Positions 8,726 to 17,676 are shown, numbered from the stretch's first letter. The stretch is DNA of 64,000 nucleotides from an uncultured Eubacteriales bacterium (GCA_900544545.1 UQVY01000007.1:32294-96293); one strand, 5' to 3'. Notes: generated from the sequence alone by a model not told the origin. Program-made: numbers and translations.

Positions 8726-8758
8726 AAAAGCCTTCTTTCACCAAAAAAGAGGGCTTTT
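8726..8758 (+). terminator. Rho-independent terminator after marR-MATE
   Basis: AAAAGCCTTCTTT (8726-8738) and AAAGAGGGCTTTT (8746-8758) pair over 13 positions with one G-U pair and a short loop. The arms carry A and T runs on both sides, so it could act in both directions. Confidence 0.85.
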
Positions 8759-8814
8759 AAATTGAAGAGAAAGTGTCGTTTTTGTAAAACGATTGTATTT
8801 TTTGTAAAAAACGG

Positions 8815-8843
8815 TTGAAAAAGAGGGGATTTTATAGTATAAT
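8815..8843 (+). promoter_or_regulatory. Sigma-A promoter for the 284-residue membrane-anchored protein
   Basis: TTGAAA (8815-8820) and TATAAT (8838-8843) are 17 bases apart. The start would be near 8850, about 35 bases ahead of the coding region. Confidence 0.85.
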
Positions 8844-8885
8844 TGAACAAAACGGAGAAAAACCGAAAGGTTTACCAAGATTATT

Positions 8886-9740
8886 ATGAAGAGATTTTTA
8901 ACGGATATCGTCGTTTTAATCGTAATCGCGGCAATCGTGCTGGCGGGCGGATACTTCTACGTCAGAAAAACCTGCGGGCTGGATCTTTTCGTCGCGGCGG
9001 GGCATATAAAAGCTCTCAGCGAAAGGACGGATACGAAGAAAAGCTTTCCGTTGTCCTACGGAGAGGAGGATTTGCCCGAAGCGGTCGAAGGCGTCAATCG
9101 CTGCGGAGTCGGACTTATCGCTACCGCGGAGGACGGAGGCTACGAGTTCGTTTCCGCGCCGTCGGGGATAATGAGCAGAGCGGTCATTCTTACCGAAAAA
9201 CAGACCGCGGCCTTTCTTTCGCTCCTTATCGGAAATTCGGAGGAAAGCCTCTCCGTCGGAGGAACGAAAATTCCCGCGGAAATAGTCGAAGTCAGATTCG
9301 CCGAGGTTTCTAAAGAGAACGGAGCGACCGTAAGTTATACGATTAAAATAGATACGGCGCCGCTGAAAACGAGAATGAACGTCTTTCCGAGCAGCCTTAT
9401 AAAGCCGTTTTTCCCTGACGAATTGTACCTCACGAGCGTCGTTGAAATCAAAAAAGAAGCCGAGCCTTTCTCGTATTCGGCAGAGACGAGGGAGCTTTCG
9501 ATCAACGGATTGTCGGCGGAATATACGCGGAAGATTCTGGACGATCTCGGAAGCTTCGTGAAAATCGGAAGCGCCGAGGACGCGGGCGCGGTCGGAATTT
9601 TCCTGACGAATCTGCTTCTCGGAGGCGAAGAAAGTCAGGGATTTGCGTATTCGCTGAGGATTTACGGGGCGAAGAACTTCGTTTTCGACGACGTTTCCTT
9701 CGGCGCGCAGCACGGGAAAATCTTCGCGGTAGTCGTGTGA
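8886..9740 (+). CDS. Membrane-anchored extracellular protein of unknown function
   Basis: The 284-residue product has one N-terminal membrane helix (about 7-25) with a short positive cytoplasmic start, then a soluble domain of alternating strands, so it should face the outside. It contains two cysteines close to the membrane and at mid-domain (KTCGL, NRCGV). I recognise no family. It stands alone with its own promoter, a weak ribosome binding site (GAAAGG about 15 bases upstream), and converges with the methyltransferase on the other strand. Confidence 0.75.
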   Translation: MKRFLTDIVVLIVIAAIVLAGGYFYVRKTCGLDLFVAAGHIKALSERTDTKKSFPLSYGEEDLPEAVEGVNRCGVGLIATAEDGGYEFVSAPSGIMSRAVILTEKQTAAFLSLLIGNSEESLSVGGTKIPAEIVEVRFAEVSKENGATVSYTIKIDTAPLKTRMNVFPSSLIKPFFPDELYLTSVVEIKKEAEPFSYSAETRELSINGLSAEYTRKILDDLGSFVKIGSAEDAGAVGIFLTNLLLGGEESQGFAYSLRIYGAKNFVFDDVSFGAQHGKIFAVVV

Positions 9741-9799
9741 GTAGGGGGGAATTCGGGAATCGTTTTCGGAATTTATGAGGGAATAGGAAGGGTAGGGCG

Positions 9800-10552
9800 T
9801 TATCTGAGAACTCCGCAGTATACTACCGAGCGATTCGGAACCGAAAGAATCCCGCTTTTTGCGTATTTATCGAATAAATTCAGCAAGGATTCGAGATATT
9901 TTCCGTAGCTTTCGTCCGATTCGGTCAGAGAATAAGAGCTTGACAGACATCGTTTTATGAAACCTTCTTTCGTGAAAATCAGCGGGTAATCAAAAGCCGC
10001 ATAGTCGTATTTTCCGCCGAAGAAGGCTTTTATTTTTTCGTCGCCGCGGCGGATTCCGTTTCCGAAACCTCTGAAATCCGGACAATATCGGGAAGCGATT
10101 CCGCTCCATTCGAGGTTTAGAGGGGCGTCTGGCTCCCGAGAATTCCAAATCAGAAAAACCTTTCCGCTTTTTTTGAGTATACGCAGACATTCGCGTCGGA
10201 ATTTTGCTCCGTCAAACCAATGAAAAGCCTGAGTTACCGTAACGAAATCCACGCTTCCGCAGGGAAGAGTCGTGTTTTCCGCGCTGCCGCTGACCGAAAA
10301 GAAATCGGGATTTCCGCGCAAATCGGCTTCGGCAACCGCACGCATATCGGAATTCGGCTCGACGGCAAAAACCTTACAGCCCTCGTCGAGCAGGCATTTC
10401 GAGAATTTGCCCGTACCCGAGCCGACGTCGGCTATACCCGAAGATTTTTCTATTCCCGCGCCGCGGAGCCAACAGACGAGTTCCGCGGAATAGGTCGGTC
10501 TGCCTGCCGCGTAATCCTTCGCGCGGCCGTCGAATTTCGTAGTAGTGTTCAT
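9800..10552 (-). CDS. Class I SAM-dependent methyltransferase
   Basis: This 250-residue protein carries the methyltransferase-11 fold: motif I DVGSGTGKFS (about 42-51), motif II VFAVEPNSDM, post-motif acidic residues in SAENTTLPCGSVDFV, and the QAFHWFD signature common in this family. It likely methylates a small molecule, but the substrate is unknown. GGGAGGA precedes the ATG at 10552. It is monocistronic with its own promoter and its neighbours give no functional link. Confidence 0.88.
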   Translation of the reverse strand: MNTTTKFDGRAKDYAAGRPTYSAELVCWLRGAGIEKSSGIADVGSGTGKFSKCLLDEGCKVFAVEPNSDMRAVAEADLRGNPDFFSVSGSAENTTLPCGSVDFVTVTQAFHWFDGAKFRRECLRILKKSGKVFLIWNSREPDAPLNLEWSGIASRYCPDFRGFGNGIRRGDEKIKAFFGGKYDYAAFDYPLIFTKEGFIKRCLSSSYSLTESDESYGKYLESLLNLFDKYAKSGILSVPNRSVVYCGVLR

Positions 10553-10585
10553 GGGTGTCCTCCCGAACTTATAAATAGCGGAGGA

Positions 10586-10614
10586 ATTATAGCATTTTTT
10601 ATCGCAAAAGGCAA
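10586..10614 (-). promoter_or_regulatory. Promoter of the methyltransferase gene
   Basis: On the minus strand TTGCCT (10609-10614) and TATAAT (10586-10591) are separated by 17 bases and lead straight to the methyltransferase ribosome binding site. Confidence 0.75.
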
Positions 10615-10624
10615 GGGGGGATTA

Positions 10625-10945
10625 TTAGGTCATTGCGCAGGAGACGACGATATTGTTTTCAAAAGTTACGGTTACCGTCATTTCGGACGATTGAAATTTA
10701 GTTAGCATTTCTCTTTCTATGAAGGAGTTTTTTTCTATTTTCCAGATTAAGATTTCCTGCCCGTTTATCGCGTTGGCTGTATATTTATTTCCCATAATTT
10801 CTATAACCTGAGCTTTTGTCATAGACAACGTAATCTTCGAATAATTATTCCGAAATTTTTTTATTCGGTTTTTAGAAAATATTTTAGCGGCAATCAATAT
10901 TAAAAGAATAATTATACAAGCTATACCGATTATTATTAATAACAT
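10625..10945 (-). CDS. Small membrane-anchored protein with SmpA/BamE-like repeat fold
   Basis: The 106-residue product starts with a strongly hydrophobic helix (about 2-22) and a basic stop-transfer stretch. The soluble part, ITLSMTKAQVIEIMG ... ILIWKIE ... VTVTFENNIVVSC, follows the SmpA/OmlA (BamE-like) pattern of a GMTxxxVxxxxG helix, a W-containing strand and a V-x-F strand. In Gram-positive bacteria such domains occur in small lipoproteins of unknown role. Base composition is clearly more AT-rich than the neighbours, which with the adjacent tRNA gene suggests acquired DNA. The ribosome binding site is weak. Confidence 0.65.
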   Translation of the reverse strand: MLLIIIGIACIIILLILIAAKIFSKNRIKKFRNNYSKITLSMTKAQVIEIMGNKYTANAINGQEILIWKIEKNSFIEREMLTKFQSSEMTVTVTFENNIVVSCAMT

Positions 10946-11085
10946 AGTTCGAATTCAGCTTCCTCAATTTTTTGCTTATAATACGCATCGTTTATCATAT
11001 TTATTTTCTTTTTGCAAGCATACAGGCATATTAAAATTTTATAAATTAAAATAATCTTTATATAATTTAAATTCTTGAATTAAAC

Positions 11086-11113
11086 AAAGCCGCCCGAACG
11101 AAACGAGCGGCTC
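11086..11113 (-). terminator. Terminator of the tRNA-Arg gene
   Basis: On the minus strand AGCCGC and GCGGCT pair around a TCG-TTTCG-type loop and are followed by TTTGTTTAATT. It lies directly after the encoded CCA end. Confidence 0.8.
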
Positions 11114-11116
11114 TTC

Positions 11117-11191
11117 TGGTACTCCCGACGGGAATCGAACCCATAACTAGCCCTTAGGAGGGGCTTATTATATCCATTTAACTACGGAAGC
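11117..11191 (-). tRNA. tRNA-Arg (anticodon CCT)
   Basis: The 75-base gene folds as a normal cloverleaf. The acceptor stem GCTTCCG pairs with CGGGAGT, the anticodon stem AGCCC/GGGCT encloses the loop CTCCTAA with anticodon CCT (reads AGG), the T arm has GGGTTCGATTCCC, and CCA is encoded. A terminator follows on the same strand. Confidence 0.93.
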
Positions 11192-11348
11192 ATAGCCTGT
11201 CTATTTTACAGCTTCCGCAGCCTTTTGTCAAGCGTATGGGGCGTGTTTGCGCATTTTATTTTGCAGTTTATGCGGACAGATGATTTTTATTTCGTGGCTC
11301 CCGCGGATAGTTGTAAGTTAATTTGAGGCTTTGCGGGGAAATGCGTTT

Positions 11349-12494
11349 TTATTTTGCGGCGGTCTTGCGGATAGCCGCGGTTTCGGCAAGCATTTTTTCC
11401 ATTCGCTCCATACACTTCTCCTGATCGAATCTGTCTCCCGCCATTTCGACGTAGCGTCGGCTCATTTCCGCGCGCTCCGAAGGATGGTCTATCCAGTAGT
11501 CTATCTTTTTCGCGAGGTCGGAGGGATCGTTGTACCTGAAAAGACAATTCTCGCCGATTGCGTAGGACTGCGTGGCGCAGCGCGGAGAATCCGAAATAAT
11601 CGGCACGAGTCCGCAGGCTATCGCTTCGAGGCAGCTTATTCCCTCGGCTTCTATCTCCGCGGGATGGACGTAAAGATAAGCCGTATTTATGAGGTCAACC
11701 ATTTCGTCGCGGCCGAAAAATCCTATCTCGGGCTTGTTCGGGAGCTTCTCCGAATATCTTTCGAGCTTTTCCCGAAGAGGACCGCTTCCCGCAAAAACGA
11801 GCTGCACGGTTTCTCTGTGAGCGGAGAGGTTCACCGCGTCGATAAGGACTTTATGCGACTTCTCGCGGGATAATCTCCCCGTGAACAATATCACGGTTTT
11901 TCCGGCGTATTTCTCCTTCGGGACGATCTCCTTCGGTCTGAATCTCGAATTCACTCCGTTGGAAATTACGTAACCGTTGGTTTTTCCGTACATTTTCTCG
12001 TTTATGTCGCGGAGATACTGCGTGGGATAGTGGATAGCGTCCGCGTTTTTATAGGTCTTATGGTATTCCGCGTAGGTTATTCTGTTCGCCGGTCCGAAAT
12101 TCTGCATGTGGATATGGCAGGTGAAGTTTTCAGCCATCGCGTGAAAACCGCTGCTTACGGGGATTCCTTCCTCGCGCGCGATTTCCGCGGCTCTGCGGCT
12201 GAGGGCAAAGGGAACCATACAATGAACGACGTCCGCGCCCTTCATCGCTTCGCGGAGAATTCCGTCGTCCGGCTTGGAGAGAGTTACTCCGTTTTTACGG
12301 ACGTATTCGTTGAAAGGACCGAAGTTCACGGTCGAAACGACGTAAAAGCCGTCAAGTCCTTCCTTGTCTTTGTCGGGACAGACTACCCTGACGTTATGCC
12401 CCTTTTTCACGAGGTGACGGTAAAGATTCATAGCGGCGATGGTCGTTCCGTTGTTTTCAGGTCCGAGGACGTCGCATACCATAGTCACGTTCAT
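11349..12494 (-). CDS. Glycosyltransferase family 4, probably diacylglycerol glycosyltransferase
   Basis: This 381-residue GT-B enzyme has an N-terminal acceptor domain with GxxxAAMNLYRHL and a C-terminal nucleotide-sugar domain with FTGRLSREK and the E-x7-E motif in EAEGISCLEAIACG. The segment SSGFHAMAENFTCHIHM resembles the acceptor region of Firmicute 1,2-diacylglycerol glucosyltransferases. Co-operonic with an acyltransferase (ATGA overlap) it probably builds membrane glycolipid or a lipoteichoic-acid anchor at the inner membrane face. The exact sugar and acceptor remain inference. Confidence 0.82.
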   Translation of the reverse strand: MNVTMVCDVLGPENNGTTIAAMNLYRHLVKKGHNVRVVCPDKDKEGLDGFYVVSTVNFGPFNEYVRKNGVTLSKPDDGILREAMKGADVVHCMVPFALSRRAAEIAREEGIPVSSGFHAMAENFTCHIHMQNFGPANRITYAEYHKTYKNADAIHYPTQYLRDINEKMYGKTNGYVISNGVNSRFRPKEIVPKEKYAGKTVILFTGRLSREKSHKVLIDAVNLSAHRETVQLVFAGSGPLREKLERYSEKLPNKPEIGFFGRDEMVDLINTAYLYVHPAEIEAEGISCLEAIACGLVPIISDSPRCATQSYAIGENCLFRYNDPSDLAKKIDYWIDHPSERAEMSRRYVEMAGDRFDQEKCMERMEKMLAETAAIRKTAAK

Positions 12495-13279
12495 TCTTCG
12501 ATATCACTCCTTTTTACGTATTCGCGGTAGGCGAAACTCTTTTCTTCGGTTATGGTGCCGGATATAAAATCGTAGATCTTATTCCTCATCTCGGTCTTGT
12601 CGGCGCATTCCTCCGGATAAACCGGTTCGCCTACGGTTACCGTCATAAGCGGAGGAAGATTGCGGAAAATCTTACGCTGACGATAGGTTATCGCAAAACC
12701 CACCGCCGGAACGTCCGCCATAAAAGCGTAGCCGAAAGAAATATCCGTGAAAGGTCTGACTCCGTTATAGAACGGCCAGATATGAGCTTCCGGATAAATT
12801 CCCACGGCTTGTCCGCGTTTAAGGCGGGCTTTCATTTCTTCTATCATTCTCACGCTTCCGCGGAAGGTATCGTTCAGAGGTATCGCGCCGAGAAGCGGAA
12901 TTATCTTGTCCACGACGGGAATCGAAAAGGCAAGCTGCGACGAAACGAGCGACGACCTTCTCGGAAAGGCGATAAGCGACGGGATAAACGCGTCCGTAGA
13001 GCCGTTCGTGTGATTTCCGTAGAGAATATAGCCGTTTTTGAGATTACGGACGTTTTTGAGATTCCTGAATCTCATTCCGAAGGCGATTTTTACGAAAAGA
13101 AAGACCAGCGGAGTAGCTATAAGCCGGTAAAGGATAAACGAGCCTATGCGCCAGAATACGTTTTTATGCGCATAAGGATAATCCTTTCCGATCTGCTTCC
13201 GCCCGATCTTCTTTCCGCTCGACGCAAAGTCGTCGTTGAGTTCGTCCGAGTAATATATTACCCGTTTCTTTTTTCCCAT
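12491..13279 (-). CDS. PlsC-like lysophospholipid acyltransferase
   Basis: The 262-residue protein is a membrane-associated glycerolipid acyltransferase. The catalytic block reads GNHTNGSTDAF, in which five rather than four residues separate His from Asp, and the substrate block reads YPEAHIWPF in place of the usual PEGTR. Both deviations recur in a Clostridial subfamily, so the protein is probably active but unusual. A hydrophobic segment precedes the active site. It lies between a TerB-like gene and the glycosyltransferase and overlaps the latter by four bases, pointing to membrane lipid synthesis. Confidence 0.82.
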   Translation of the reverse strand: MGKKKRVIYYSDELNDDFASSGKKIGRKQIGKDYPYAHKNVFWRIGSFILYRLIATPLVFLFVKIAFGMRFRNLKNVRNLKNGYILYGNHTNGSTDAFIPSLIAFPRRSSLVSSQLAFSIPVVDKIIPLLGAIPLNDTFRGSVRMIEEMKARLKRGQAVGIYPEAHIWPFYNGVRPFTDISFGYAFMADVPAVGFAITYRQRKIFRNLPPLMTVTVGEPVYPEECADKTEMRNKIYDFISGTITEEKSFAYREYVKRSDIEE

Positions 13280-13286
13280 AGCTGCG

Positions 13287-13739
13287 TTATTTGCAGAGCT
13301 GTTTGATGTAATTACGCTCCCTGAGAGAGATTTTTCCGTCTACGGACGTAACGCACAGACAGATGACGATAACGTCCTTGCGCATATCTTCGTCGAGAAG
13401 GTCGAGAACCCGGATAAGGTCCTTCGTATAGTTGCGAAGCTGTTTTCTCTCGCTGAAATTGGTTGCGAAAAGAGTCTTTATGGAGTTGTAATCGAAATCC
13501 TCTCCGAAAACCTTTACGAGAGCGGGGTACATAAGAACGTATTCCTGCTCGTTGACCTTTCCGTCGGACACGATAGAGCCGAGAATGAAGGTCGCGAGAG
13601 TTTCCACGGGATCGATACCGGGGACGGATACCGCCGCGAGTCTGGCGAGAACGGTTACGGATTTAGCCGCAAGGAGAACTCCTCTTTCGGCAACGCCGAG
13701 ATTTTCGTATTCGTCGCATAATTTCTTGAATTCAAACAT
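13287..13739 (-). CDS. TerB-like (tellurite resistance TerB domain) protein
   Basis: The 150-residue protein is all-helical with the two-fold TerB pattern: acidic turns SDGKVNEQEY and SVDGKISLRER, each before a helix. Such domains bind metals or membrane complexes; tellurite resistance itself is rarely the role. AAAGGAG lies well placed before the ATG at 13739. It heads the operon with the acyltransferase and glycosyltransferase (seven bases apart), so a membrane-associated role is plausible but unproven. Confidence 0.75.
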   Translation of the reverse strand: MFEFKKLCDEYENLGVAERGVLLAAKSVTVLARLAAVSVPGIDPVETLATFILGSIVSDGKVNEQEYVLMYPALVKVFGEDFDYNSIKTLFATNFSERKQLRNYTKDLIRVLDLLDEDMRKDVIVICLCVTSVDGKISLRERNYIKQLCK

Positions 13740-13815
13740 TTTCTTTCTCCTTTCGTTAATTTATTTGTCTTACGGCGGCGGATTTTACCGAAACTTCGTT
13801 TTTTTCGAGCCGACG

Positions 13816-13860
13816 CCGTTGACATCTCAACACCGTTCAATTATAATATAAGCGAACGGC
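13816..13860 (+). promoter_or_regulatory. Promoter with operator-like symmetry for the TetR gene
   Basis: TTGACA (13819-13824) and TATAAT (13842-13847) are separated by 17 bases. GTTGA-CATC-TCAAC (13818-13831) is a perfect inverted repeat over the -35 box, and GCCGTT/AACGGC flank the whole promoter (13816-13860). These are good candidates for autoregulation by the TetR protein. Confidence 0.75.
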
Positions 13861-13869
13861 AAATGAAAG

Positions 13870-13919
13870 TACAATTCCGGAGGCTTTGTCGTTATTTAGA
13901 CAAAAAGCGGGGAATTGTA
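13870..13919 (+). promoter_or_regulatory. Long 5'-leader hairpin ahead of the TetR gene
   Basis: TACAATTCC (13870-13878) pairs with GGAATTGTA (13911-13919), and inside it TTTGTC pairs with GACAAA around an 8-base loop. The 50-base hairpin lies between the promoter and the ribosome binding site at 13954. It could be an RNA regulatory element or a second DNA operator. Confidence 0.55.
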
Positions 13920-13964
13920 TTATTTTGCTTTGAACGATATCCCGAAGCGAAACGGAGGAATATT

Positions 13965-14531
13965 ATGAAAGCGAAAAGCATAAACAGCTCGTCCAGAAAA
14001 ACGAGGGAATCCATCAAGCGCGTATTCGCGGAGATGCTCAGCGAGAAAAAAGAGATAGGAAAAATCTCGGTCAGCGAGCTTTGCAGACGGGCGGAAATCC
14101 ACAGAGGCACGTTTTATTCTCACTACGACGACATTTACGCGGTCGCGGAGGATTTCGAAAACGAGCTTCTCAAGGATTTCTTCGACAACAACAAGCTTTC
14201 TTCCATCAACGACATAGATAAATTCGTCGACAGTTTTTTCGATTATATACGCAAGAACGAATATTATTACAGAATGCTCTGTAAATCCAACGAGATAGTT
14301 TTCACCGCGAACAGACTTACGCTTATCGCCGAAAGAAAGTTCTACGAAGTCCTTAATTCCGACGCGCGGATAAAAGACAAGGAGTTTCTCGAAATGGAAA
14401 TCAACGTTTTCATAGAGGGATTCGTCTGCGAATACGTAAAGCATTGCCGCGGATACGGGACGCACGACCTCGAATATCTTTATCGGTTCGCGAAACGCTG
14501 GAAGGACAGAATAAGAAAAGAAAGATTCTGA
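13965..14531 (+). CDS. TetR-family transcriptional regulator
   Basis: The 188-residue protein has the TetR DNA-binding helix-turn-helix ISVSELCRRAEIHRGTFYSHY (about 35-55) followed by a helical ligand domain that ends in basic residues. The pattern with many aromatic residues (ENEYYYRML) matches the Clostridial dhaS-like TetR group. GGAGG sits before ATG 13965. It stands alone, divergent from the TerB operon, which is a plausible target together with its own promoter. Confidence 0.88.
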   Translation: MKAKSINSSSRKTRESIKRVFAEMLSEKKEIGKISVSELCRRAEIHRGTFYSHYDDIYAVAEDFENELLKDFFDNNKLSSINDIDKFVDSFFDYIRKNEYYYRMLCKSNEIVFTANRLTLIAERKFYEVLNSDARIKDKEFLEMEINVFIEGFVCEYVKHCRGYGTHDLEYLYRFAKRWKDRIRKERF

Positions 14532-14625
14532 AATCAAGAGAATCTTTGAAATCGGGAGAATCCCCGAAATAAAGAGAATTCCGGAACCGAGAGAATTCCG
14601 GAATCGAAATTCGGATAAAATAAAA
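14532..14625. repeat. Decayed tandem repeats after the TetR gene
   Basis: Four to five imperfect copies of a unit near 18-20 bp, with cores such as GAAATCGGGAGAATCC and GGAACCGAGAGAATTCC, start right at the TetR stop. The rest of the gap to 14866 is AT-rich and contains the trkA promoter. Confidence 0.6.
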
Positions 14626-14815
14626 CGAGAGTTTTCGGCTTGCGGATAATATGAGCCGAATTTTCAGGCGACGCGATTTTATTCTGAATTTCGGCTTGTT
14701 TTCGCTATTTTTTTCGGTTTATCGGCGGAAATCGTTTTTTTCACCAAAAATTTACATAAAAATCCGAAAAAGTTTTGAAGGGTATATACAAACGGGTGTC
14801 TTTTTCCGAAGAATG

Positions 14816-14824
14816 TGTTATAAT
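14816..14824 (+). promoter_or_regulatory. Extended -10 promoter of trkA
   Basis: TGTTATAAT is an extended -10 element about 40 bases before trkA. No good -35 box lies 17 bases upstream. Confidence 0.6.
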
Positions 14825-14866
14825 CTGCTTATCCTGTAACGGAGGAATTCTGAAGAGAATCTTATT

Positions 14867-16234
14867 ATGAAAATAGTGGTTGCGGGCTGCGGAAAGATAG
14901 GAAAGACCATCGTGCGCAGCCTTATCGAAGAAAAACACGACGTAACGGTCGTGGATATCGAGCCGACGGTCGTAGACGAGCTTGCGAGGGAAACGGACGT
15001 ACTCTGCTATAAGGGAAACGCCGCCGAATACGAAACGCTGAAAAGCGCGGGCGCGGACAGAGCCGACCTTTTCATCGCGGCGACCGATTCGGACGAAACG
15101 AATATGCTTTCCTGCTTTGCGGCGAGGAGAATGGGCGCGAAGCATACCGCCGCGAGAATCAGGAATTCCGCGAACAACACCGCGGAGAGTATGGAGTTTT
15201 TAAAGCAGCAGCTCGGGCTCTCTCTTTCTTTCAATCCCGAAATGCTTACCGCGCGCGCTATATGCGATATACTGAAACTTCCTTCCGCGCTTAAGGTCGA
15301 ATCCTTCGCCGGAAGAAGATTCGGAATGATAGAACTCGTTCTCGGAGCGGATACGAATCTCGACGGGGTAGCCCTGAGCGACCTTAAGAAATTCGGAAAA
15401 TTCAAACTTCTTATCTGCGTCGTCAGCAGAAAGGGAGAGGTGTTCATTCCCAACGGCTCCTTCGTTTTAAGGACGGGAGACAAGCTCGGAATACTCGTTC
15501 CGGAAGAAAATACGGAAAGAATACTGAGAATGATGGGCATAGCTCACAAGCCCGTAAAAAACGCCATTATTCTCGGAGCGGGAAAGACTACCGGATATCT
15601 TTGCAGGCTCCTTCGGAAAAGCAGGATCGAACCCAAGGTCATAGAGGTGAATCAGGAACGCTGCGAGGCTCTTTTAGAGGAAACGGACGGACTTTCGGTC
15701 ATTTTAGGGGACGGAATGAGTCAGGAGCTTCTTGCCGAGGAGGGAATAGACGACGCAGACGCCTTCGTGGCTCTGACCGGTCTCGACGAACAGAATATCC
15801 TTATTTCCTTCTACGCGATGGCTCATAAGGTCGATAAGGTCGTAACCAAGGTAAGCCGCGACGAACTCTCGGCTATTTCCCGCCAGCTCGGACTGGAATG
15901 TATAGTTTCGACCAAAGCCATAACCGCCGATTTAATCGTTCAGTACGCGAGAGGACTCAGGAATTCGATGGGAAGTCAGGTCGAAACGCTCTATTCGCTT
16001 ATGGACGGAAAGGCGCAGGCCCTCGAATTCAAGGTTATGCCCGACTTCGCACTCGTGAATATTCCGCTCCGTAAGATGAAAGTGAAGGACGACGTACTCG
16101 TGGCGGGAATAATACGTGGAAGAGAAGCGGTTATTCCCGGGGGCGACGACGTTATTCTCCCGGGGGACAGAGTTATAGTCATATCCGCGGGAAGAAGAAT
16201 AGAAGAACTTGCGGATATAGCGGAGGCGGAATAA
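14867..16234 (+). CDS. trkA: Trk potassium uptake regulatory subunit TrkA
   Basis: The 455-residue cytoplasmic protein is a tandem RCK protein: a first NAD-binding domain with VVAGCGKIGKTIV (about 4-16) and D31 in VTVVDIE, a first RCK_C domain (about 145-220), a second Rossmann domain with IILGAGKTTGYL (about 230), and a final RCK_C domain. It forms the gating ring of the TrkH channel and responds to nucleotide. The stop shares bases with the trkH start (TAATG), giving translational coupling. Confidence 0.95.
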   Translation: MKIVVAGCGKIGKTIVRSLIEEKHDVTVVDIEPTVVDELARETDVLCYKGNAAEYETLKSAGADRADLFIAATDSDETNMLSCFAARRMGAKHTAARIRNSANNTAESMEFLKQQLGLSLSFNPEMLTARAICDILKLPSALKVESFAGRRFGMIELVLGADTNLDGVALSDLKKFGKFKLLICVVSRKGEVFIPNGSFVLRTGDKLGILVPEENTERILRMMGIAHKPVKNAIILGAGKTTGYLCRLLRKSRIEPKVIEVNQERCEALLEETDGLSVILGDGMSQELLAEEGIDDADAFVALTGLDEQNILISFYAMAHKVDKVVTKVSRDELSAISRQLGLECIVSTKAITADLIVQYARGLRNSMGSQVETLYSLMDGKAQALEFKVMPDFALVNIPLRKMKVKDDVLVAGIIRGREAVIPGGDDVILPGDRVIVISAGRRIEELADIAEAE

Positions 16235-17676
16235 TGAATTACCGTATGATTCTGAAGGTCATCGGAAAGGTTATTCTTATAGAAGCGGGGCTTCTGATTT
16301 TTCCGATGGCGGTCGCGCTTATATACGGAGAATTCTCGGTTTTCGCCTTCCTCATAACCTTCGGGGGCGCGCTTGCGGTCGGCTCGCTTCTGGTGTTCCC
16401 GATAAAGCCGAAGAAAAAGGATCTGTTCGCGAAGGAGGGACTCGTCATAGTTTCTCTCTCCTGGATAGTGGTTTCGGCGATAGGAGCCTTGCCTTTCGTC
16501 ATAAGCGGAGAGATTCCTTCCTACGCGGACGCGCTGTTCGAAACGGTTTCGGGCTTTACGACTACGGGTTCGTCGATTTTATCGGACGTGGAGGCTCTCG
16601 GAAAAGCCGTGCTCTTCTGGAGGAGCTTTACTCACTGGATAGGCGGAATGGGCGTTCTCGTTTTTCTGACCGCGATAACCTCCAATACGGACAAGAGCAT
16701 AAATATCCTTCGCGCGGAAATGCCCGGACCGTCCGTAGATAAGATAGTCCCGAGAGCAAAGGATACCGCAAGGATATTGTATCTTATGTACGTCGGACTT
16801 ACCGCCGTTTGCGTGATAATGCTGCTTTGCGGAGGTCTTTCGCCGTTCGAGAGTCTGGTTTATTCCTTCGGAGCGGCAGGTACGGGAGGCTTCGGGGTAA
16901 AAGCCGATTCGATTGCGGGCTGCACGCCTTACGTTCAATGGGTATTGGGCGTGTTTATGCTCCTTTTCGGCGTGAACTTCAACCTCTATTACCTGATTCT
17001 CGCGGGGAAGATAAAGGATATTCTCAAAAGCCGCGAGCTTCATCTCTATCTCGGAATAGTAGCCGTCGCAACCGCGGTTATATGTCTGGATATCGGAAAA
17101 AGCCGCGCGAATTTCGGCGAGACTTTAAGGCTGGCGTTCTTTCAGGTTTCCTCGATAATCACGACTACGGGATATGCGACCGCGGATTTCAATTTATGGC
17201 CGGTATTATCCAAGGGCGTACTGCTCGCTCTTATGTTCATAGGCGGCTGCGCGGGTTCGACGGCGGGCGGCTTCAAGGTAGTGAGAGTCGGAATAATTCT
17301 CGAAAAGCTCAAGGGCGAATTCAGAAGAGTTCTGCATCCGCATTCGGCTTACGTAGTCAAGTACGACGGGAAAAAAGTTCCGGAGGAAACGCTTACGGGC
17401 GTACTTTCTTATCTCGGGCTGTATTCGGTTACGATAGTCGTCGTGTTCCTTCTCGTCTGCGCGGAGGGAAGCTTCGACCTCGAAACCAATATAAGCGCTG
17501 TCGTTTCCTGCTTCAACAACATCGGTCCGGCTTTCGGAGCGGCGGGACCTATGTCGAGCTTTGCGGATTACGGAGTTTTCGCGAAAATCGTGCTGACCTT
17601 CGCTATGCTCCTCGGAAGACTCGAAATCTATCCGCTTCTTCTGACGCTGAATCCTCTGACCTGGGCGAAAAAATAA
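16234..17676 (+). CDS. trkH: Trk potassium transporter membrane subunit TrkH
   Basis: This 480-residue channel protein has the four pseudo-repeats of the Trk/Ktr/HKT family. The filter segments are seen as [30 protein letters not shown] and NNIGPAFG, and [11 protein letters not shown] follows the third. It imports K+ across the membrane under TrkA control. It overlaps trkA by one base and ends before a terminator. Confidence 0.95.
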   Translation: MNYRMILKVIGKVILIEAGLLIFPMAVALIYGEFSVFAFLITFGGALAVGSLLVFPIKPKKKDLFAKEGLVIVSLSWIVVSAIGALPFVISGEIPSYADALFETVSGFTTTGSSILSDVEALGKAVLFWRSFTHWIGGMGVLVFLTAITSNTDKSINILRAEMPGPSVDKIVPRAKDTARILYLMYVGLTAVCVIMLLCGGLSPFESLVYSFGAAGTGGFGVKADSIAGCTPYVQWVLGVFMLLFGVNFNLYYLILAGKIKDILKSRELHLYLGIVAVATAVICLDIGKSRANFGETLRLAFFQVSSIITTTGYATADFNLWPVLSKGVLLALMFIGGCAGSTAGGFKVVRVGIILEKLKGEFRRVLHPHSAYVVKYDGKKVPEETLTGVLSYLGLYSVTIVVVFLLVCAEGSFDLETNISAVVSCFNNIGPAFGAAGPMSSFADYGVFAKIVLTFAMLLGRLEIYPLLLTLNPLTWAKK

